NCBI GenBank assembly: GCA_021813195.1
Contig: JAKALI010000304.1
Location: 1-5,702 of the forward strand
From: Pseudomonadota bacterium
GTDB lineage: Bacteria > Pseudomonadota > Alphaproteobacteria > Rhizobiales > Hyphomicrobiaceae
Direction: 5' to 3'
DNA length: 5,702 nucleotides
A model generated the notes under the pieces. The model worked only from the letters and a program-made list of their open reading frames with translations. It was not told the DNA's origin and made no database searches. Shown here piece after piece: positions 1 through 4,753 of the stretch. Within the stretch, counting starts at the first letter, position 1. Each line of letters starts with the position of its first letter. The translations under genes were made by a program, and so were the position numbers.

Positions 1-2208
1 CTGCGGGCGGTCATCTCGCATCACGGCCGGCCTTCGGACGTCTCGACCTTCAGCTTCAGTGATGCGAGGCGCGGCTGGACCTCGCATGGTCTCTACGATC
101 CGACAATAGTCGCGAAGGAACTCGGTGCATTGTTACCAGAGTGGTTCCCGTTGGCCTTCCAGATTGGCGGTCCAACCTTGCCGCAGGACGCTCCAGCCTT
201 CGAACATCTCGTCTGTGGCCTCACGACGCTCGCCGACTGGCTTGGATCATCGACAGAGTGGTTCCCACACGTTGAGACGCTCGACCGCCGCTACATCGAG
301 GTCGCGCATCGCCAGTCTGAATTGACTTGTGCTGCCGTCGGGCTCGACGCGACGAAGCAGCGTAGCAGCAGGACGGCGCCCATCTCTTTCGCTGAACTCA
401 CCGGCTTCTCGTCACCCAACCCGCATCAGGAGTTGATCGGTGACACGGAACTCGACGCGCAAATCGTCATCCTCGAGGCGGAGACGGGCTCGGGAAAGAC
501 CGAAGCGGCTCTCTGGCACTACATGCGGCTGTTCCAGGCGGGTCATGTCGACGGGCTATACTTCGCGGTGCCGACACGGTCGGCCGCGGTGCAGTTGCAT
601 GGTCGGATCGTGAAGGCGGCCAATCGGGTCTTTGGCGATGCTTCCCCACAGCCGGTGCTTGCCGTGCCCGGGTACATCAGGGCCGGTGAAATCGGCGGGG
701 AAGCGTTACCGCACTGGCGCGTGTTGTGGGATGACAATGACAAGGCGCAACTAGCCACTTTGGCCGGTCGCTGGGCCGCGGAACACTCGAAGCGCTATCT
801 CGCCGCCCAGATCGCAGTTGGCACCGTCGATCAGGTCATGCTTGGCGCACTCACCGTGAAGCACGCACACCTTCGCGCCGGCAGCCTCGCGCGCAGTCTG
901 CTCGTGATCGACGAGGTTCACGCCAGCGACGCCTATATGACGTCGGTCCAGAAGCGACTATTGCAGAGCCATATCGCGGTCGGCGGGTATGCCATGCTCA
1001 TGTCGGCAACGCTGGGCTCCAGCGCGCGAGCGAGCTGGCTTAGCCACGTCGCGCCCAGTGTCGAAGACGCAATCGACGTGCCTTACCCCGCGATATGGAC
1101 GTCGAAGGATCAATCGCCGCGTTCGCCCGGGGCTGCTCCAGGCAGGCCGAAGCAGGTGGCCATGGAGCAGGTTGCGTCCATGGCGCCGGATACGACAGCC
1201 GAGCGCGCGCTCGCCGGCGCAAGACGGGGCGCGCGCGTGCTGGTGATCCGCAATACCGTCGACCGGGCCATCGCAACGCTGCAAGCTGTCGAGGCGGCGC
1301 TGCAGCCGGGCGAGGCGCGCCTGCTGTTCACGGTCGGCGACGTCGCGACCCTACACCACAGTCGCTTTGCACCCGCCGATCGCCGACGGCTAGACTCCGC
1401 AGTCGAGGCCGCTCTCGGCACAGGGCAGGACCGCGCGCCGGAAGGCCGCGTCGTGATCGGCACGCAGACGCTGGAGCAGAGCCTCGACATCGATGCCGAT
1501 CTCCTGATCACCGATCTCTGCCCGGTCGATGTCCTCCTGCAACGCATCGGACGCCTTCATCGCCACAAGCTCAGGCGCCCCACCGGCTTCGAGGAGCCGC
1601 GCTGCATTGTGATGGTGCCGGAGCGTGGCCTCGCGCCGTTGCTCGCGCCAGCCTTCGAGAATGGCCTCGGTGCCTGGCGCTCGAGTGGCGGACTGGAGGG
1701 CGTCTACCGCGACTTGTCGATCCTGGAACTGACGCGCTGCCTCGTCGAGCGCTATCCGGTTTGGGCCATACCGGATATGAACCGGCTCCTGGTCGAGGGC
1801 GCCATTCATCCCGAGGCGATCGAGGCGCTACACCAGGAGTTAGGCCCGACGTGGTCGAAGTACCGCACCGATGTCGTCGGCAGCGAACTTGGTGACCGCC
1901 TCGCAGCAGGAGGCGTGCTCATCGACCGCACGAGACCATTCGAGTGCCTAACCTTTCCAGATGGTGCCGAAGAACGTGTCCGCACGCGGCTCGGCGAGGA
2001 CAGCGTGCGGATCGAGCTTGCTGAGCCGCATCCGATTGGACCGTTCGGTGAGCCCGTGTCGGAGGTCGTGCTGCCGGGACGGTGGTGCCGGCATTTGTCT
2101 GTTGACGAAGCCAAGGCGGAACATTCACGGAACGAGCGCGACCTGCTAATCCGTATCAGTGGTTTGCAGGTGCGCTACAGCCGGCTCGGTATAGCTCGCG
2201 CTGCTTAG
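1..2208 (+). CDS. cas3: Cas3 helicase-nuclease of type I-E CRISPR-Cas, 5'-truncated by window edge
   Basis: Cas3 is the nuclease-helicase recruited by target-bound Cascade; it nicks and then unwinds and degrades the displaced DNA strand. The frame is open from base 1, so the true start lies upstream; 735 residues remain, against about 890 in E. coli Cas3. In partial numbering, HD-domain residues are seen as H7-H8 in HHGRP (bases 19-33) and D79 in LADWLGS. The SF2 helicase core follows: NPHQ ending at Q143, TGSGKT with Lys166 (484-501, Walker A), DEVH at 304-307 (910-921, Walker B), SAT at 335-337 (1003-1011), GTQTLEQSLDID from 487 (motif V) and QRIGRLHRH at 514-522 (1540-1566, motif VI). All key residues are present, so the protein looks active. 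The C-terminal ~210 residues show no motif I can name. The gene ends in TAG, and the next gene, cas8e, begins 294 bp later, so the two probably have separate promoters. Confidence 0.96.
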   Translation: MRAVISHHGRPSDVSTFSFSDARRGWTSHGLYDPTIVAKELGALLPEWFPLAFQIGGPTLPQDAPAFEHLVCGLTTLADWLGSSTEWFPHVETLDRRYIEVAHRQSELTCAAVGLDATKQRSSRTAPISFAELTGFSSPNPHQELIGDTELDAQIVILEAETGSGKTEAALWHYMRLFQAGHVDGLYFAVPTRSAAVQLHGRIVKAANRVFGDASPQPVLAVPGYIRAGEIGGEALPHWRVLWDDNDKAQLATLAGRWAAEHSKRYLAAQIAVGTVDQVMLGALTVKHAHLRAGSLARSLLVIDEVHASDAYMTSVQKRLLQSHIAVGGYAMLMSATLGSSARASWLSHVAPSVEDAIDVPYPAIWTSKDQSPRSPGAAPGRPKQVAMEQVASMAPDTTAERALAGARRGARVLVIRNTVDRAIATLQAVEAALQPGEARLLFTVGDVATLHHSRFAPADRRRLDSAVEAALGTGQDRAPEGRVVIGTQTLEQSLDIDADLLITDLCPVDVLLQRIGRLHRHKLRRPTGFEEPRCIVMVPERGLAPLLAPAFENGLGAWRSSGGLEGVYRDLSILELTRCLVERYPVWAIPDMNRLLVEGAIHPEAIEALHQELGPTWSKYRTDVVGSELGDRLAAGGVLIDRTRPFECLTFPDGAEERVRTRLGEDSVRIELAEPHPIGPFGEPVSEVVLPGRWCRHLSVDEAKAEHSRNERDLLIRISGLQVRYSRLGIARAA

Positions 2209-2227
2209 GGGAGAAGGCAGTATAACG

Positions 2228-2262
2228 AACATGATATCCCCTTCCTGACACCGAAGCCTCCA
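2228..2262 (+). promoter_or_regulatory. Protospacer-like target of the CRISPR-like RNA, with 5' AAC as PAM
   Basis: Bases 2231-2262 are the best match in the gap to the 32-nt pseudo-spacer at 2427-2458. The first 14 bases are ATGAT-A-TCCCC-T-TC here and ATGAT-T-TCCCC-G-TC in the guide, so the only mismatches up to position 14 are at 6 and 12. In type I-E Cascade every sixth spacer base is flipped out and does not pair. From position 15 on the match is essentially random. The three bases before it, AAC (2228-2230), share their first two with the preferred I-E PAM AAG. The site overlaps the candidate -35 at 2244-2249, so bound Cascade would block the promoter. Seed-only pairing is known to allow Cascade binding without Cas3 cutting. 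The function is inferred; the match is read directly. Confidence 0.65.
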
Positions 2263-2272
2263 TTAACTATGT
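2244..2272 (+). promoter_or_regulatory. Candidate promoter of the CRISPR-like RNA and cas8e-casB-casC
   Basis: CCTGAC at 2244-2249 (consensus CTTGAC, 5 of 6) is separated by 17 bp from CTATGT at 2267-2272 (consensus CTATAT, 5 of 6), the spacing and form of an alphaproteobacterial housekeeping promoter. Transcription would start near 2278-2281, giving a leader of about 220 nt that contains the CRISPR-like element before cas8e. The -35 lies inside the protospacer-like site. TATAAC at 2221-2226 is a competing -10, but it lacks a recognisable -35. Confidence 0.45.
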
Positions 2273-2274
2273 CG

Positions 2275-2299
2275 CATGATGCGGACGATGGAGATCATG
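2275..2299. repeat. Short inverted repeat near the predicted transcription start
   Basis: CATGAT (2275-2280) and ATCATG (2294-2299) form a perfect 6-bp inverted repeat around 13 bases. It could be an operator half-site pair or a small hairpin at the 5' end of the leader. A 6-bp repeat with this spacing may occur by chance, so no function is claimed. Confidence 0.25.
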
Positions 2300-2300
2300 A

Positions 2301-2513
2301 ATGAACTGGCTCTTAACCATCCAAGGCAATCTCCGATCAGGATGGTCAGCAGTCTGGGCGTCCCTCTCGATCTCCGTCGCGCTGCGGGTTGGCCGAGAAC
2401 TCCCTCGACCATTCGAGGATAGACCGATGATTTCCCCGTCGCTCAGGCAGGACCCATCAGATCCCCCGACCACTCGGGGCCATTCTTCTTGGCGGCGCAC
2501 TCATGGCAATTAA
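2301..2513 (+). CDS. Doubtful small ORF between promoter and cas8e (possible CreT-like candidate)
   Basis: An ATG at 2301 follows GGAG (2290-2293) by seven bases, the same spacing seen for casB and casC, and opens a 70-codon frame that runs through the whole CRISPR-like element and ends 11 bases into cas8e. The first 30 residues are fairly hydrophobic (WSAVWASLSISVALRV); the rest is rich in Pro, Arg and Ser, as expected if it is just the element read as protein. A second ATG at 2297 opens a 41-codon frame ending at 2422. In CreTA modules a short toxin gene sits between the Cascade-repressed promoter and the guide RNA, which is exactly this position. Neither frame resembles a protein I know, and the frame may be meaningless leader. 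Confidence 0.2.
   Translation: MNWLLTIQGNLRSGWSAVWASLSISVALRVGRELPRPFEDRPMISPSLRQDPSDPPTTRGHSSWRRTHGN
2398..2426 (+). repeat. Upstream pseudo-repeat with hairpin and 5'-handle
   Basis: The stem is CCTCGA (2403-2408), loop CCAT, TCGAGG (2413-2418), followed by ATAGACCG (2419-2426). The stem occupies repeat positions 6-11 and 16-21, the same as in the E. coli I-E repeat, and 18 of 29 bases match that repeat as I remember it. Cas6e would cut after base 2418 and leave the 8-nt handle, which differs from ATAAACCG at one base. The terminal CCG (2424-2426) is the usual non-PAM that protects an array from self-targeting. Confidence 0.75.
2419..2479 (+). ncRNA. Predicted mature 61-nt crRNA-like regulatory guide (CreR/CreA type)
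   Basis: If Cas6e cuts after each hairpin, the product is an 8-nt handle (AUAGACCG), a 32-nt guide (2427-2458) and a 21-nt 3' part ending in the CCCCGA-CCAC-UCGGGG hairpin. That is 61 nt, the length and layout of an E. coli crRNA. Its seed matches the promoter-proximal site at 2231. The likely role is to send Cascade to its own operon's promoter (CreR-like autorepression) or to a toxin promoter (CreA-like). The RNA is deduced from geometry and the seed match; no transcript is shown by sequence alone. Confidence 0.65.
2459..2487 (+). repeat. Downstream pseudo-repeat, hairpin kept, handle lost
   Basis: CCCCGA (2464-2469), loop CCAC and TCGGGG (2474-2479) form a perfect 6-bp stem. The last eight bases, CCATTCTT, no longer resemble the handle. 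A final repeat needs only the hairpin that makes the 3' end of the guide, so selective loss of the handle is what a single-guide element predicts. The pyrimidine-rich tail after the stem could also act as a weak terminator. Confidence 0.7.
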
Positions 2514-3042
2514 TCTGTTGAAAGATCCTCTGGTCCAGGTCGAATTTCACGATAGTTCCAACGCGCGCTCTCTTCCCGAGGTTTTCGCAACATTGATGGC
2601 CGATCGCGTCGCCTGCTTTCCGGCCCTGCGCGCCCATCAAGAGCCTGCTTGGCATATGTTCCTCGCCCAGCTCGGAGCGATCGCCGCACACCGGGCCGGG
2701 CTGACCTCACCGCCGGACGATGCCGCCACCTGGCAGGACATCCTCGGCCGGCTGACTCGCGGTGCGTTCCCGCACGACGAGCCGTGGTGCCTCGTTGTCG
2801 AAGACTGGTCGAAGCCCGCGTTCCTGCAGCCGCCGGTGCCGGACACGCTCGGGCTCGAAAAGCATGCCGCGACGCCCGACGCCTTGGACATGCTGATCAC
2901 GTCGCGCAATCACGACTTGAAGCAATCTATCGCCTCGGGGGCCGGGATCGACCACTGGCTCTTCTCCCTCGTGAGTTTGCAGACGATGGAGGGCTTTGGT
3001 GGTCGTGGAAACTACGGCATCGCGCGCATGAACGGTGGCTAG
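2503..3042 (+). CDS. casA: Cas8e N-terminal fragment (179 aa)
   Basis: This is what would be made if the TAG terminates. It begins MAINLLKDPL and contains the N-terminal fold and, at residues 164-167, GFGG (2992-3003). By alignment from memory with the E. coli segment GFGGGFKSGLRGG, this is the glycine loop that reads the PAM. The fragment stops 12 residues after that loop, in the middle of the large N-terminal domain, so it is unlikely to fold as a complete unit or to join Cascade alone. It contains only single cysteines and no zinc ribbon. Confidence 0.6.
   Translation: MAINLLKDPLVQVEFHDSSNARSLPEVFATLMADRVACFPALRAHQEPAWHMFLAQLGAIAAHRAGLTSPPDDAATWQDILGRLTRGAFPHDEPWCLVVEDWSKPAFLQPPVPDTLGLEKHAATPDALDMLITSRNHDLKQSIASGAGIDHWLFSLVSLQTMEGFGGRGNYGIARMNGG
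3040..3042 (+). other. In-frame amber stop codon within cas8e
   Basis: The codons are GGT-GGC-TAG-TCG-AGC, giving NGG-stop-SSR. One base change from a Ser (TCG), Gln (CAG), Trp (TGG), Leu (TTG), Tyr, Lys or Glu codon would create it. Nothing nearby suggests programmed readthrough or a frameshift. Confidence 0.9.
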
Positions 3043-3051
3043 TCGAGCCGC

Positions 3052-4131
3052 GTGCTGATGGGGCTGGCCCCAATACCCGCGGCGGGCCCAGACGTTACTC
3101 TCCGCCCTGGTCCACGATTGAAGCGCGATATCACGCAGCTCCTGGCGCGTCGCGAAGGCCTGTTGCGGAGCACGCCCATCCCTTATCCAGCAGATAACGG
3201 TCTGGCGCTGACCTGGACGGTGCCGTGGCGGGATGGCGAGCAATTGTCGCTCGATCGGCTGGACGTCTTGTTCATCGAAGTCTGCCGGCGGGTGCGTCTG
3301 GGTATCGAGGGAGGCGTCGTTGTCGCCGCAATCGGCAATTCCTCGGCTGAGCGGATCAAGGCCAAGGAGCTAAAGGGGTTTCTGGGCGATCCTTGGGCGC
3401 CTGTTCATCGAACCGAGTCCAAGGCGCTGACGATTGGGGACGACGGCAGATTTCACTATAGCCGGGTCGTCGAGCTGCTGTTTTCTGGGGACTGGCAGTC
3501 GCCCGTGATGGCTGAACTGGGCAACAACGAGACCGATGAGAATGCAAACTGGCTCATGGTGCTCGCGGCCATTGCGCGCGGCAACAGCAAGACCGGCGGC
3601 TTCCAATCGCGCGCCCTGCCGCTCAAGGGGCGCGAGGCGCGCGTGATCGGCGCCAGACGCAAGGAATTGCACAAGCTGGCGACGGAGCAGATCAACGAGA
3701 TCAAGACGCTCGATACCGTGCTCCGCAACGCTCTGGCGCTCGCCGTTGCCGGTGGTGTCCAGGAAAAGATCAACAAGGACAGCTACGCCCACGCCAAACC
3801 CTATCGCGACCGCCTCGACGCCGTCGCCGATCGAGATTTCTTTCCGGCGCTATGGGCGCGATTCGCCGCCGAGCAGCACGGCACGCCAGACGATGTCGAG
3901 GCGGCGCGCAGGGCATTCCTGCTGCCCCTCGTCGAGACCGTGAGGTCGCTCCTCGAGGACGGCCTCGCCGACATCCCGTGCGCGTCGATCCGGCGGCCGC
4001 GCGCCGATGCCCGCGCGCGGCGTCGGTTCGAGGCGCTGCTGCGGGGGGAGAAAACCGGCTTCCCTAGCCTGTTCGCCAAGGCTGGCGGGGAGCCGACAGG
4101 CAACGATCTGGAGACGACTGATGCACGCTGA
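3052..4131 (+). CDS. casA: Cas8e C-terminal fragment (up to 359 aa by reinitiation)
   Basis: The sequence after the stop could be translated only by reinitiation at GTG 3052 or ATG 3058, 10 and 16 bases after the TAG; no clear Shine-Dalgarno sequence precedes either. In full-length numbering it holds FIEVCRRVRLG from residue 257 and GDPWAPV at 295-301, both typical of Cse1 in many I-E systems. It ends with a helix-rich tail matching the C-terminal four-helix bundle that contacts Cse2. A split protein that reassembles is possible but has no support beyond the intact frame. Confidence 0.55.
   Translation: MLMGLAPIPAAGPDVTLRPGPRLKRDITQLLARREGLLRSTPIPYPADNGLALTWTVPWRDGEQLSLDRLDVLFIEVCRRVRLGIEGGVVVAAIGNSSAERIKAKELKGFLGDPWAPVHRTESKALTIGDDGRFHYSRVVELLFSGDWQSPVMAELGNNETDENANWLMVLAAIARGNSKTGGFQSRALPLKGREARVIGARRKELHKLATEQINEIKTLDTVLRNALALAVAGGVQEKINKDSYAHAKPYRDRLDAVADRDFFPALWARFAAEQHGTPDDVEAARRAFLLPLVETVRSLLEDGLADIPCASIRRPRADARARRRFEALLRGEKTGFPSLFAKAGGEPTGNDLETTDAR
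4110..4113 (+). promoter_or_regulatory. Ribosome binding site that fixes the casB start
   Basis: GGAG lies seven bases before ATG 4121. The frame is open upstream to 4007, but that stretch is cas8e coding sequence, so this site decides the start. Confidence 0.8.
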
Positions 4132-4753
4132 ACCGCAAGTCGACCGGTCGCCGCTGAACGACACGATCTTCGAGATCGGTCGCACGCTCGCCGGACTTGA
4201 TCCCGGCGCACTGGCCGACTTGCGGTGTATGTCGTCAGCGGGCGACGATGCCGGCGCGCCATACTTCTGGCGACTGGCGGCCAGGCATGATTTCGGCGGC
4301 GAGGAACGACAGAAGTCCTGGGTGCGCATCGTGCAGCTCATGGCGATCCTCACCGACAAGGGATCGCCCGACGGCAAGGCGTCGCCGCACGAGCCGCCGA
4401 CCGAGGCGAACGGCTGGCGCGGCCTCGGCACCGCACTGTGCGACGGCGGCGATCCGGCGTGGGGCCGCGGCGAGACGAAGCCACGCCCGATGCTCTCCGA
4501 GCAGCGCTTTGCGCGCCTTCTCTCAGCCCGGGACGTGATGGGCGCCGAATTGCTGGAGCGGGCCGCGCGCACGCTCGCCGTGAAGAAGCCCACGGGCGCC
4601 GCCTTCAATTGCACCGACCTAGCACTGTTCCTTCTCGATCCAGACAACCCCGCACACGACCGCAAATTGGCCCGCGACTATTACGCCCGGCTCGATCGCA
4701 AACAACGCGAAGACGATCCCACCAATGCCACTACGATCGGAGATACCGAATGA
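4121..4753 (+). CDS. casB: Cse2 (CasB, Cas11e) small subunit of type I-E Cascade
   Basis: Cse2 is present as two copies along the belly of Cascade, where it stabilises the crRNA-target R-loop. The 210-residue product is slightly longer than E. coli Cse2 (about 160). Family features visible are YFWRLAARHDF from residue 48, the helix RFARLLSARD from 129, and the C-terminal LARDYYARL with Tyr187-Tyr188. It is mostly helical with many Arg residues, as expected for a subunit lining nucleic acid. The start overlaps the end of cas8e by 11 bp and the stop overlaps the casC start as ATGA, so the three subunits are translationally coupled. Since casB has its own good ribosome site, it may still be made when cas8e translation ends early, although polarity could reduce it. 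Confidence 0.93.
   Translation: MHAEPQVDRSPLNDTIFEIGRTLAGLDPGALADLRCMSSAGDDAGAPYFWRLAARHDFGGEERQKSWVRIVQLMAILTDKGSPDGKASPHEPPTEANGWRGLGTALCDGGDPAWGRGETKPRPMLSEQRFARLLSARDVMGAELLERAARTLAVKKPTGAAFNCTDLALFLLDPDNPAHDRKLARDYYARLDRKQREDDPTNATTIGDTE
4739..4742 (+). promoter_or_regulatory. Ribosome binding site of casC inside the end of casB
   Basis: GGAG lies seven bases before ATG 4750, the same spacing as at casB, and supports the ATGA-coupled start. Confidence 0.75.

Larger units (their letters stand above)
2398..2487 (+). CRISPR. Degenerate two-repeat CRISPR-like element (pseudo-repeat, 32-nt pseudo-spacer, pseudo-repeat)
   Basis: Two 29-nt pseudo-repeats (2398-2426 and 2459-2487) flank a 32-nt pseudo-spacer (2427-2458). 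The 61-bp period is that of type I-E arrays. The repeats agree at 18 of 29 bases overall and at 15 of 18 over the hairpin core, and one stem pair covaries (T-A in the first, C-G in the second). No third unit is visible 61 bp upstream, and cas8e starts 15 bp downstream. Low identity outside the hairpin, a single spacer and a place between cas3 and cas8e argue against a normal adaptive array. They fit the creA/creR class of guides derived from minimal CRISPRs. The same cas operon would supply Cas6e and Cascade. Confidence 0.75.
2503..4131 (+). pseudogene. casA: Cas8e (Cse1/CasA) large Cascade subunit interrupted by an in-frame TAG
   Basis: Cas8e is the large subunit of type I-E Cascade; it recognises the PAM, starts DNA unwinding and recruits Cas3. 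The frame from ATG 2503 to TGA 4129-4131 spans 542 sense-or-stop codons, normal for the family (502 in E. coli), and is broken only by TAG at codon 180 (3040-3042). Cse1-like sequence lies on both sides in the same frame, so this is a point nonsense change rather than two genes. The start is supported by NLLKDPL at residues 4-10, the family's usual N-terminus; the ribosome site is weak (GGCGG, 2491-2495). The gene overlaps casB by 11 bp. The long intact frame after the stop suggests a recent mutation, a sequencing error or readthrough. E. coli-type CxxC zinc pairs are absent. Confidence 0.85.

Noticed and set aside
137..266. 13-base direct repeat CAGAGTGGTTCCC at 137-149 and 254-266
   Set aside because: Both copies are in frame in the HD domain and encode EWFP. 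They look like coincidental coding similarity and lack mobile-element features.
1095..1895. 266-codon frame on the + strand inside cas3
   Set aside because: It overlaps the helicase core in another frame and has the Arg/Ala/Gly-rich make-up of a GC-rich shadow.
130..2208. A TTG start at 130 for cas3
   Set aside because: The frame is open to base 1 and contains the HHGRP motif at 19-33, so the gene begins before the window.
2221..2226. TATAAC as the -10 of the main promoter
   Set aside because: No convincing -35 lies 16-18 bp upstream and there is no TGn extension. It remains a second choice; a start near 2233 would fall inside the guide's seed match.
2340..2397. A third CRISPR-like repeat 61 bp upstream of the first
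   Set aside because: No stem-loop of the same geometry or core sequence is present near 2340; TCCCTCTCGA at 2361 is out of period and unpaired.
2464..2487. Second hairpin as a simple Rho-independent terminator
   Set aside because: The stem is only 6 bp and the tail is CCATTCTTCTT rather than a T run. It matches a second hairpin exactly 61 bp upstream, which a terminator does not explain. Weak attenuation is not excluded.
4007..4120. Upstream extension of casB
   Set aside because: It lies wholly within the cas8e coding sequence; the GGAG at 4110-4113 and the Cse2 length support ATG 4121.
3850..4665. 271-codon frame on the - strand across cas8e and casB
   Set aside because: It is antisense to two recognised genes, is rich in Ser/Arg/Pro and has no family resemblance.
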